In this document: positions 55,767-62,799 of the stretch, piece after piece | How the letters are laid out: every line of letters begins with the position of its first letter | Numbering within the stretch: the first letter of the stretch is position 1 | From: HXMU1420-13 sp965229525 | GTDB taxonomy: Bacteria > Bacteroidota > Rhodothermia > Balneolales > Balneolaceae | Length of the DNA: 64,000 nucleotides | Direction of reading: 5' to 3' | Assembly (NCBI GenBank): GCA_965229525.1 | Contig: OZ245886.1 | Span: forward strand, 3,100,001 to 3,164,000 | Position numbers and translations under genes: made by a program | The notes under the pieces: model-generated | What the model was told of the DNA's origin: nothing | The model's database searches: none | What the model saw: the letters and a program-made list of their open reading frames with translations, nothing else

Positions 55767-56777
55767 TTATTTCTTTATTGTTGAGCCTCGTTCAACCAGA
55801 ATCGGATTTTGAGTTTCCTGAACAAGAGGCGAATCAGAATCTTTAATTATTTCTGCTAACCGAGCAGTAGCCTGAATGCCAATTTTATGCATATGTTGAT
55901 CTAATGTTGTTAAATCGAGGTACTTACTTAACTTAATATTATCGTAGCCCATAATGGCAATATCGTCAGGGACTCGCATCCCTAATTTTGACAATGCATG
56001 ATAAGCACCTAAAGCTTGTGTATCATTTGCACAGAATAAAGCATCGGGAAATTTGCCCATCTCTTTGTATTTATAGATAGCTTCAAATCCACTTTCCTCG
56101 GTAAATCCAGCATGTTTGGTTGTATCTCCTGTAACAAAAAGATCTTTATCAATGGGCATTTTATAATTTTTCAATGCATCAATAAATCCGCGTTCTCTTT
56201 CCATAGACGAACGAGTTTCAATAGGAGTAGTGATCATGCCCATTCGTTCGAACCCTTGTTTTACTAGGTGTTCGCCAGCCATATATCCACCTTTATAATC
56301 GTTCACCATGTAATAATTATACGAGGGGTGTGAAGAATTTACCAACACTATAGGTATATGGGTTGTTTGAAGATGTTTATGAACGGTTTCGCTAACATCT
56401 ATTGAGAGCAAGATTAACGCATCAGCAGTACCTCTATCAAAGAAATTAATGACCGCTTCTTCCGGATCTTTTGAACCTGTATTGTATAGAATGATATCAA
56501 GATCCATCTTTCTGATCTCATCTTTAACGCCTTTCAATACTTCATTAAAAAAAGGTGTTGTAAAAGATGGAACAGCTACAGCAAGAATCTGAGGTTCTTT
56601 ACTTGCTAGTTTCCTTGCACTTACCTGGGGGCGGAAATTAAGCTCATTAATAGCTTTTTGAACTTTCTCTTTAGTCTCTTCTGAAACATTGGGAGAATCA
56701 TTCAGTACCCGAGAAACGGTTGAGATGGCTACACCGGCACTCTTTGCCACCTCATAAATTGTAACTTTTTTGCTCAT
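55767..56777 (-). CDS. LacI-family transcriptional regulator
   Basis: The 336 residues begin with a LacI helix-turn-helix (VTIYEVAKSAGVAISTVSRV) and hinge (RPQVSARKLAS). A periplasmic-binding-like effector domain follows (ALFCANDTQALGAYHALSKLG; PDDIAIMGYDN). The purC gene follows after four bases, so it may control purine synthesis in the manner of PurR; other LacI members respond to sugars, so this is inference. In the divergent gap towards the phytoene synthase gene an imperfect palindrome, ATATCCGAATAT (56851-56862), could be its operator. Confidence 0.93.
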   Translation of the reverse strand: MSKKVTIYEVAKSAGVAISTVSRVLNDSPNVSEETKEKVQKAINELNFRPQVSARKLASKEPQILAVAVPSFTTPFFNEVLKGVKDEIRKMDLDIILYNTGSKDPEEAVINFFDRGTADALILLSIDVSETVHKHLQTTHIPIVLVNSSHPSYNYYMVNDYKGGYMAGEHLVKQGFERMGMITTPIETRSSMERERGFIDALKNYKMPIDKDLFVTGDTTKHAGFTEESGFEAIYKYKEMGKFPDALFCANDTQALGAYHALSKLGMRVPDDIAIMGYDNIKLSKYLDLTTLDQHMHKIGIQATARLAEIIKDSDSPLVQETQNPILVERGSTIKK

Positions 56778-56896
56778 AAGATTTAAAATAGCATTAACTG
56801 GGAATCAAGCAAAAGCAATGACTTCACAAATCCCATCAAATTAAACAAGAATATCCGAATATAGTATTAGCCTTTGAAATTTAATTGTTTAATAAA

Positions 56897-57907
56897 ATGG
56901 AACGGTTTAACGCGTATGATGCTTATAGGGCTATGAGTGAATTGCTAAGACTACCATATTCTATGATAAGACCATTTTATGAGAAGACTTCTTTTCATCG
57001 ATCTGTAATTGATGAGATTAATGACGATCAATTGAAATCAGCGTACGCTCATTGCAGAGCAATTACTCGTTATTATGCAAAGACTTTTTATATGGCAACT
57101 CGGTTCCTGCCCAATGAAAAGCAAAGGAGTATTTTCGCCATTTATGGATTATGCCGCTACCTGGACAATTTAGTTGACGAAACTGTTGACTTAATGAACG
57201 GACAAGACATTGATATTTCTGAAGTGGATGCTAAATTAGATGAGTTTAGTTCTAAATTGATTGGTGTTTACAATGGAAGAGAATCCAACGATCCTATCTT
57301 AATTGCCTTTTCCGACACTTTGAAAAAATATCACATTCCGATTGAATTACCCTTTGAGTTAATGGATGGAGTTCGCTCAGATCTTGTAAAGAACAGATAT
57401 GAGTCATTCAAAGAGCTTTATGACTATTCGTATAAAGTCGCCTCAGTTGTTGGATTAATGACCAGCCGTGTTTTTGGTTATTCTGAAGAGAAAGCGCTTG
57501 AATATGCCGTTGACCTTGGAATTGCAATGCAATTAACAAACATTCTTAGAGATATTGGAGAGGATCTCGATCGTGATAGAATTTATATCCCACAAAACGA
57601 ACTACAGATGTTTGGCATTTCAGAATCTGATTTATTTAATGGGGTAAATAATGAGAATTTCCTCGAATTGATGAAGTTCCAAATTAAACGAGCCCGTGAA
57701 TATTATTCACTAGCTGATATAGGTGTTAAAATGCTCGATCGCGATAGTAGATTACCAGTTTATTTAGCGCGATATAATTACAGTAGAATTCTGGATAAAA
57801 TTGAAGAAAACGAGTACAATGTATTCAACGAAAGGGCCTATTTAAATAAGATGGAGAAGTTTTCAATCCTTCCAAAAATTTTCATCGAAATGCGCGCCGC
57901 AAGCTGA
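56897..57907 (+). CDS. Phytoene/squalene synthase family protein
   Basis: This head-to-head prenyl synthase condenses two prenyl diphosphates. Both aspartate-rich motifs are present: YLDNLVDETVD (first) and LRDIGEDLDRDRIYIP (second). RYYAKTFYMATRFLP is the typical N-terminal helix of the family. I start at the ATG at 56897 (336 residues) rather than the TTG four codons earlier. Bacteroidota relatives are mostly phytoene synthases (CrtB) of carotenoid synthesis, but no carotenoid gene is adjacent, so squalene synthase is not excluded. Confidence 0.9.
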   Translation: MERFNAYDAYRAMSELLRLPYSMIRPFYEKTSFHRSVIDEINDDQLKSAYAHCRAITRYYAKTFYMATRFLPNEKQRSIFAIYGLCRYLDNLVDETVDLMNGQDIDISEVDAKLDEFSSKLIGVYNGRESNDPILIAFSDTLKKYHIPIELPFELMDGVRSDLVKNRYESFKELYDYSYKVASVVGLMTSRVFGYSEEKALEYAVDLGIAMQLTNILRDIGEDLDRDRIYIPQNELQMFGISESDLFNGVNNENFLELMKFQIKRAREYYSLADIGVKMLDRDSRLPVYLARYNYSRILDKIEENEYNVFNERAYLNKMEKFSILPKIFIEMRAAS

Positions 57908-57963
57908 TATTTTGTGGTTAATTACGAGGGGTTTTCCTACTATTCAGGAAAAGCTTTTTCGTA

Positions 57964-59450
57964 ATGAATAATATCAAGAAAGTACTTGTTGCCAATCGCG
58001 GAGAGATTGCAGTTCGCGTAATACATACCTGCAAAGAATTGGGGATTAATTCTGTAGCTGTTTATTCTCGTCCAGATGCTTCAGCACCACATGTACAACT
58101 TGCCGATGAATCGGTATTCATTGGTGAGGCCGCATCCTCTGAAAGCTACCTGGTGATGGAAAAAATAATAAATGCTTGCAAAATTACCGGGGCAGATGCT
58201 GTGCATCCTGGATATGGGTTCTTAAGTGAGAATGCTGCTTTCGCAGAATTATGTGCAAAAGAAGGAATCATCTTTATCGGGCCTGGAACTAAAGCAATTC
58301 AATTAATGGGGGATAAAACTTCAGCCAGAGAGTTAATGGCTGAGCATAACATCCCAACCCCGCCGGGTTTAAAAAGCACACTAGAAAGCATAGAAGAGGC
58401 ACGTGAAGTGGCAGATGATATTGGCTTTCCTATTTTGATTAAAGCTTCTGCTGGTGGTGGTGGTAAAGGCATGCGCATAGTTCATTCACCTGATGAATTC
58501 GAATCGAGTATTAAAGCAGCGAAAATGAGGCTAGAAATGCCTTTGGTGATGATCGTGTGTATATAGAAAAATATTTGGAAGAACCGCGCCATATTGAATT
58601 CCAGATCATGGCCGATACTCACGGGAACACCGTACATGTTTTCGATCGAGAGTGTTCAGTTCAACGCCGTCATCAAAAAGTAATAGAGGAAGCACCAAGT
58701 GCTCTTCTAACCGACGAATTAAGAGCTAAAATGGCTAAGACAGCTATTGCAGCTGCCAGGGCATGTGACTATGTTGGTGCAGGTACCATCGAGTTTTTGG
58801 TAGATAAGCACTTGAATTATTACTTCCTTGAGATGAATACTCGCCTCCAGGTTGAACACCCTGTTACAGAAATGATAACAGGACTGGATTTAGTTGCAGC
58901 CCAAATTGCAGTCGCAGAAGGTAAAGAATTACCTTTTACTCAAGACGATGTAAAGCAAAATGGCTGGGCTATTGAGTGTAGGATTTATGCTGAAGACCCC
59001 GAAAATAATTTTTTACCAAGTACGGGCACTTTAGTGAAGCATAGAATACCTACCGGAACAGGTGTACGGGTGGATGCAGGTATTGAAGAAGGTCAGGCTG
59101 TAAGTATTAATTACGACCCAATGATTTCAAAATTAACGGTTCATGGCTATGATCGTGAAGATGCACGTAAAAAAATGCTCCGTGCATTAAGTGAATACGA
59201 GATAGTTGGGTGCAGAACTACTATACCATTTTGTGAGTATACACTTAAGCATGATGCGTTTATAAGTGGGAAGTATGATACACACTTTGTTCCTGATCAT
59301 TATAAGTCTGAGAAACTCTTTGTAAAACATGATGATGAAATCGTTGCCTTAGCAGCTTCTCTCATTATGAATGAAGGAGAAGAACAACTTCAGCAAGTGC
59401 ATGTTACCGATAATAATGAATCATCAGATTGGTGGAATCATCGTCGCTAG
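57964..59450 (+). pseudogene. accC: Biotin carboxylase (AccC-type) with a single-base frameshift
   Basis: Two frames, 57964-58566 and 58557-59450, encode the two parts of one ATP-grasp biotin carboxylase. It starts KKVLVANRGEIAVRVIHTCKE, has the glycine loop KASAGGGGKGMRI and continues with IEKYLEEPRHIEFQIMAD and EMNTRLQVEHPVTE. The break lies at the A-run 58522-58525. Adding one A restores KNEARNAFGDDRVYIEKY, exactly the family sequence, and gives a 495-residue protein. All catalytic parts are otherwise intact, with no other lesion, so a sequencing error or very recent mutation is likely; programmed slippage is possible. It belongs to acetyl- or propionyl-CoA carboxylase. No biotin carrier gene is adjacent. 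Confidence 0.93.
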
Positions 59451-59456
59451 TTTAGA

Positions 59457-60368
59457 ATGGCAGACAAGCAACTATTCGATAAACTAAAATCTCTGGATAC
59501 CGAACAGAGAAATCCTGCATCTAATGAAATTGACCTGGCGGATGCTACCGAAATCGCAAGAATAATTAATCAGGAAGATCACAAAGTTGCATCACAAATC
59601 GAAAAGAAGCTGCCGGAAATTTCCGAAGCGATTGACTTAATAAGTCAGGCATTTACTGTTGGTGGTCGGCTTCTATACTTTGGTGCTGGTACAAGTGGTC
59701 GATTAGGTGTGTTAGATGCTGCCGAATGCCCCCCTACATTTGGGACTAATCCCGAGCAAGTTCAAGGATTCATTGCAGGTGGGAGAGAGGCAATGTTTCA
59801 GGCCCAGGAAGGAGCAGAGGACTCGGAAGAAGTCGGAAGAGAAGAAATCTACAATCAAAAAGTAACCACGCTTGATATTGTTTGTGGTATTGCAGCTAGT
59901 GGAAGAACACCCTATGTGCATGGTGTGATAAAAGAAGCGAAAGCAAATGGGATTTCGACCATATTAATCACTACGGTCCCCGACAATCAGTTAACTATAG
60001 AAGCTGATATTGTTATCGATGTACCTGTTGGACCGGAGGTAATAATGGGTAGCACTCGTATGAAAAGTGCAACAGCCCAAAAAATGATTTTGAATATGCT
60101 TTCAACAGGAGCAATGATTCGACAGGGTAAAATCTATGAAAACGTAATGGTCGATTTAATGCTAACTAATAAGAAGCTAGTTGAGCGCGCTAAAAGAATC
60201 ATTGTTACCTTCACCGGAAAATCATACGAAGAATCATCAAGTTTGCTTGTTCAGGCTAATAGCCATGTTAAAACAGCATTATTAATGGGGCTTAAAAACA
60301 TGAACAGAGAAGATGCGATTAAACTACTTCGCGCAAACAATGGTTTTATTCGTAAAGCATTGAGTTAA
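59457..60368 (+). CDS. murQ: N-acetylmuramic acid 6-phosphate etherase
   Basis: MurQ cleaves the lactyl ether of MurNAc-6-phosphate to give GlcNAc-6-phosphate and lactate in cell-wall recycling. The 303 residues are of family length. The opening LDTEQRNPASNEID is diagnostic. The SIS domain contains FGAGTSGRLGVLDAAECPPTF, where the Glu of AAECPPTF is the catalytic residue. VGPEVIMGSTRMKSATAQK is the second signature. It lies six bases after the biotin carboxylase gene, in the same direction. Confidence 0.96.
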   Translation: MADKQLFDKLKSLDTEQRNPASNEIDLADATEIARIINQEDHKVASQIEKKLPEISEAIDLISQAFTVGGRLLYFGAGTSGRLGVLDAAECPPTFGTNPEQVQGFIAGGREAMFQAQEGAEDSEEVGREEIYNQKVTTLDIVCGIAASGRTPYVHGVIKEAKANGISTILITTVPDNQLTIEADIVIDVPVGPEVIMGSTRMKSATAQKMILNMLSTGAMIRQGKIYENVMVDLMLTNKKLVERAKRIIVTFTGKSYEESSSLLVQANSHVKTALLMGLKNMNREDAIKLLRANNGFIRKALS

Positions 60369-60382
60369 AATCGGCATTATTA

Positions 60383-61111
60383 ATGATTCGGACTTTATTT
60401 AGTATGTATGTATGGATGTATTATGGCATCCTCTTTTTATCATTCTTTCTCATTATTTCTGTAGTGTTTCTTTTCACATTTCCATTTGACAGATATAATA
60501 GGATTACAAATCGAATTCTATCTATGATGGCTTGGTGCATGATGAGGCCATCGCCGTCGTGGAAAATGAGTATTGAAGGTGAGGATAAGTTTGATGCTTC
60601 TAAACCAACCATTTTTATATGTAATCATCAAAGTTTTATGGATATCCCGTTTGCATTTCAATTACCATGGAAAATGAAATGGGTAGTTAAACATAGTATG
60701 ACGTATATCCCTGTTATGGGCTGGATGGTAAAATTAACCGGGCACCTCACGATTAATCGAAGCAGTAAATCAGCATTGAAAAAATTATCCAGACTTGTAC
60801 AACCTCTCAATGATCTAGTCCCTGTTATGATTTTTCCCGAAGGTACAAGATCATTAGATGGAGAAATTAAAATGTTTAAGAATGGTGCCTTTCTTTTGGC
60901 ATTAGAACATAACTTTACCATTCAGCCAATTGTAATAGATGGGGCACATTCTGCGTTGGCTTCAGGATCGAAACTATTTAATCCAAAAGCGTCTTTTAAG
61001 ATGCGTGTATTGGATAGTATTGATCCCAAGAATTTTGATTCGATGACTGAACTCCGTGATTTTGCACGTGAGACACTCATAGAAGCCCACGAAGAACTTA
61101 AAAATAGTTGA
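60383..61111 (+). CDS. plsC: 1-acyl-sn-glycerol-3-phosphate acyltransferase
   Basis: The membrane enzyme adds the second acyl chain to lysophosphatidic acid. The 242 residues carry an N-terminal transmembrane helix (YYGILFLSFFLIISVVFLFTF). The acyltransferase blocks are NHQSFMD (His82 and Asp87, HX4D), the GHLTINRSSK substrate block, and FPEGTRS (151-157). Its stop overlaps the first possible start (TTG) of the TonB-like gene, suggesting cotranscription with murQ and that gene. Confidence 0.93.
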   Translation: MIRTLFSMYVWMYYGILFLSFFLIISVVFLFTFPFDRYNRITNRILSMMAWCMMRPSPSWKMSIEGEDKFDASKPTIFICNHQSFMDIPFAFQLPWKMKWVVKHSMTYIPVMGWMVKLTGHLTINRSSKSALKKLSRLVQPLNDLVPVMIFPEGTRSLDGEIKMFKNGAFLLALEHNFTIQPIVIDGAHSALASGSKLFNPKASFKMRVLDSIDPKNFDSMTELRDFARETLIEAHEELKNS

Positions 61112-61788
61112 AGCACCCGATTATCGATTTATTATTGTCAAACACGCATTATTATCATCGAATAATGGGGGCAATTATCGTTTCACAATTACTACTTATT
61201 TCAATTTTCAAGTTTTGGCCAGAAAAAGAAATTGTGAAAGTAGAGCCCATTTTTTTTGAACAAGAGGTGTTTATAGTTGAAGAAATGATCATTACACGGC
61301 AAGCAAATACACCTGCATCTCCACCAAAACCTCAAATACCTATTCCAGTGCCAAATGATGAAATTATTGAGGATATCATAGAATTTCCGGAGCTCGAAGA
61401 TCTGGTCTCTTTCGATAGTTTGAGTGTCTCTACAACAACAGGCCAAAGAGGGGATGAAGAACGCATTTCAGGAAACCCAGATAGAGTTCCAAGAATTTCA
61501 CGTATAGTTGAACCAACTCTTACTACAGAAGCGATCGAATCGGGAGTAAAATCTATGGTTCTTGTAAATTTCCTGGTATCCAGTCAGGGGTTAGTACGTG
61601 AAGCGTATATTGCCGAGATTCGACTTTATAAAGGTAAAACAGATAATTATGAAGTAGTTAAAGACTTAGAATATGGAATATTGCAAGATGTTCTGGAAGC
61701 CGCCTATAAATGGAGATTTCGTCCGGCTTTAGAGGATGGCGAATCTGTTGGAGCTTATATTCAAGAAGCTTTTTTAATTGGTTTTTAG
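61108..61788 (+). CDS. TonB-like energy transducer
   Basis: The 226-residue protein has one transmembrane helix near its N-terminus (MGAIIVSQLLLISIF). A proline-rich periplasmic spacer follows (ASPPKPQIPIPVP) and then a TonB C-terminal domain at about 130-226 (MVLVNFLVSSQGLVREAYI; AAYKWRFRPALEDGE). It would transmit the proton-motive force to outer-membrane transporters. ExbB and ExbD are not adjacent. The start is either a TTG at 61108 overlapping the plsC stop or the ATG at 61165; the first leaves a cytoplasmic N-terminus and is kept here. Confidence 0.85.
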   Translation: MKHPIIDLLLSNTHYYHRIMGAIIVSQLLLISIFKFWPEKEIVKVEPIFFEQEVFIVEEMIITRQANTPASPPKPQIPIPVPNDEIIEDIIEFPELEDLVSFDSLSVSTTTGQRGDEERISGNPDRVPRISRIVEPTLTTEAIESGVKSMVLVNFLVSSQGLVREAYIAEIRLYKGKTDNYEVVKDLEYGILQDVLEAAYKWRFRPALEDGESVGAYIQEAFLIGF

Positions 61789-61789
61789 A

Positions 61790-61821
61790 TTGATTAGTAA
61801 ACTCAAATAGCTCTATCTTTG
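61790..61821 (+). promoter_or_regulatory. Bacteroidota-type promoter of tRNA-Ser
   Basis: TTG at 61790-61792 and TATCTTTG at 61814-61821 match the -33/-7 pair TTG/TAnnTTTG known for the primary sigma factor of Bacteroidetes, with 21 bases between. The -7 element ends 14 bases before the mature tRNA start. Confidence 0.55.
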
Positions 61822-61835
61822 GGACTTGTTCGATT

Positions 61836-61924
61836 GGAGAGATGCCGGAGCGGTCGAACGGGCTCGCCTGGAAAGCGAGTGTGCCCCTACAGGGGTACCG
61901 AGGGTTCGAATCCCTCTCTCTCCG
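61836..61924 (+). tRNA. tRNA-Ser (anticodon GGA)
   Basis: The 89-base sequence folds as a class II tRNA. The acceptor stem is GGAGAGA/TCTCTCC, complete. The anticodon stem CTCGC/GCGAG has loop CTGGAAA and anticodon GGA. A long variable arm (TGTGCCCCTACAGGGGTACC) is typical of tRNA-Ser. The T-stem is GAGGG/CCCTC with loop TTCGAAT. The discriminator is G; CCA does not follow directly. A 15-base piece of the variable and T-arm (61893-61907) is repeated downstream at 62177 and 62484, and a GIY-YIG reading frame begins five bases after the tRNA. Confidence 0.97.
61893..61907 (+). repeat. 15-bp att-like repeat, copy inside tRNA-Ser
   Basis: GGGTACCGAGGGTTC spans the end of the variable arm and the 5' half of the T-arm. 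The same 15 bases end each of the two downstream units (62177-62191 with one mismatch; 62484-62498 exact). Confidence 0.85.
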
Positions 61925-61928
61925 CACC

Positions 61929-62172
61929 ATGGGATACACTGCTTATATCTTGAAAAGTGAGATGACAGGGCGCCATTATTATGGAAGCTGCAAGGATGTA
62001 GCAACTCGATTAAAGGCACACAATTCTGGAAAGGTGAGATCAACCAAGTCAGCAAGGCCATGAAGTGCATTATATCAAGGAGTTTGCAAGTAGAAGTGAA
62101 GCGGTACAAAGAGAACGCTTCTTTAAAAGTGTTGATGGCTACCGATATTTAAAGCAACGAGGAATTATATAG
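61929..62172 (+). pseudogene. GIY-YIG nuclease family gene, copy 1, frameshifted
   Basis: The ATG is five bases after the tRNA discriminator. The product begins MGYTAYILKSEMTGRHYYG, the GIY-YIG strand pair, with the catalytic-type Arg in ATRLKAHNSG and STKSARP before a TGA at 62061. Restoring two bases (CCATG to CCATGGG) continues as PWEVHYIKEFASRSEA and RERFFKSVDGYRYL, the family's usual second half with its Glu. A single intact protein would be 81 residues, like small UvrC/YhbQ-type GIY-YIG proteins. The two-base loss makes this copy inactive unless frameshifting occurs. Confidence 0.85.
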
Positions 62173-62176
62173 ATTA

Positions 62177-62191
62177 GGGTACCGCGGGTTC
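62177..62191 (+). repeat. 15-bp att-like repeat, second copy
   Basis: GGGTACCGCGGGTTC differs from the tRNA piece by one base. It ends unit 1 and is followed by TGCCAAAGGCATC, then CCCGTGGGA and the tRNA 3' strand that opens unit 2. Confidence 0.85.
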
Positions 62192-62234
62192 TGCCAAAGG
62201 CATCCCCGTGGGAGAATCCCTCTCTCTCCGCACC

Positions 62235-62478
62235 ATGGGATACACTGCTTATATCTTGAAAAGTGAGATGACAGGGCGCCATTATTATGGAAGCTGCATG
62301 GATGTAGCAACTCGATTAAAGGCACACAATTCTGGAAAGGTGAGATCAACCAAGTCAGCAAGGCCATGAAGTGCATTATATCAAGGAGTTTGCAAGTAGA
62401 AGTGAAGCGTTACAAAGAGAACGCTTCTTTAAAAGTGTTGATGGCTACCGATATTTAAAGCAACGAGGAATTATATAG
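62235..62478 (+). pseudogene. GIY-YIG nuclease family gene, copy 2, same frameshift
   Basis: This copy has the same 81-residue layout and carries the identical two-base loss after ARP that interrupts copy 1. Two coding changes distinguish it (Lys to Met in GSCKD, Val to Leu in the second half). Apart from the shared lesion no stop codon has arisen, so decay is recent or the shifted frame is still used. Confidence 0.83.
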
Positions 62479-62483
62479 ATTTA

Positions 62484-62498
62484 GGGTACCGAGGGTTC
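62484..62498 (+). repeat. 15-bp att-like repeat, third copy
   Basis: GGGTACCGAGGGTTC is identical to the tRNA piece at 61893-61907 and ends unit 2, leading into TGCCAAAGGCATC and the terminator. Confidence 0.85.
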
Positions 62499-62502
62499 TG
62501 CC

Positions 62503-62531
62503 AAAGGCATCAATTGTTGATGGCTTTTTTA
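62503..62531 (+). terminator. Terminator after the tRNA/GIY-YIG array
   Basis: AAAGGCATCAA and TTGATGGCTTT pair with one mismatch around the loop TTG, followed by TTTAATAATTT. It probably was the original terminator of the tRNA gene, now moved downstream by the two units. Confidence 0.65.
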
Positions 62532-62799
62532 ATAATTTGCTATTGAATAACAACGTAGACCCGATAAGCAAACTCGAAAGAGGGAACAATTTTTCTATTG
62601 GCAATTATAACCTCATTAAATCGAGAAACAGATTGCGTTATATTGATTAATTATTTCTACTTTCTCAATTAAGCTAAACGTTGGCTATTAAAATCGGTGG
62701 TATAATTTATTATGCACATCTAACTTTATATCAGGGTGACCTTAGTTAGGTTTAGCATACATCTCAAACGAATATTAAATATCAACAAAAACTTAACAG

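Larger units (their letters stand above)
61908..62204 (+). repeat. Tandem unit 1: tRNA 3' end plus GIY-YIG gene
   Basis: It runs from GAATCCC in the T-loop through the acceptor 3' strand, the GIY-YIG frame and the tail GGGTACCGCGGGTTC-TGCCAAAGGCATC. It matches unit 2 (62214-62511) at an offset of 306, with about three substitutions and one single-base indel. Confidence 0.93.
62214..62511 (+). repeat. Tandem unit 2: tRNA 3' end plus GIY-YIG gene
   Basis: It repeats 61908-62204 with a T inserted near 62480. Its beginning (GAATCCCTCTCTCTCCG) reproduces the T-loop and acceptor 3' strand of tRNA-Ser, but the 5' part of the tRNA is absent. Confidence 0.93.

Noticed and set aside
61842..62063. 73-residue open frame running through the tRNA into the GIY-YIG frame
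   Set aside because: Its first 29 codons are tRNA sequence; the real frame starts at the ATG at 61929.
61813..62376. Two near-identical antisense open frames over the tandem units
   Set aside because: They are mirror images of the repeated GIY-YIG sequence and of the tRNA, with no family likeness; similarity between them only reflects the duplication.
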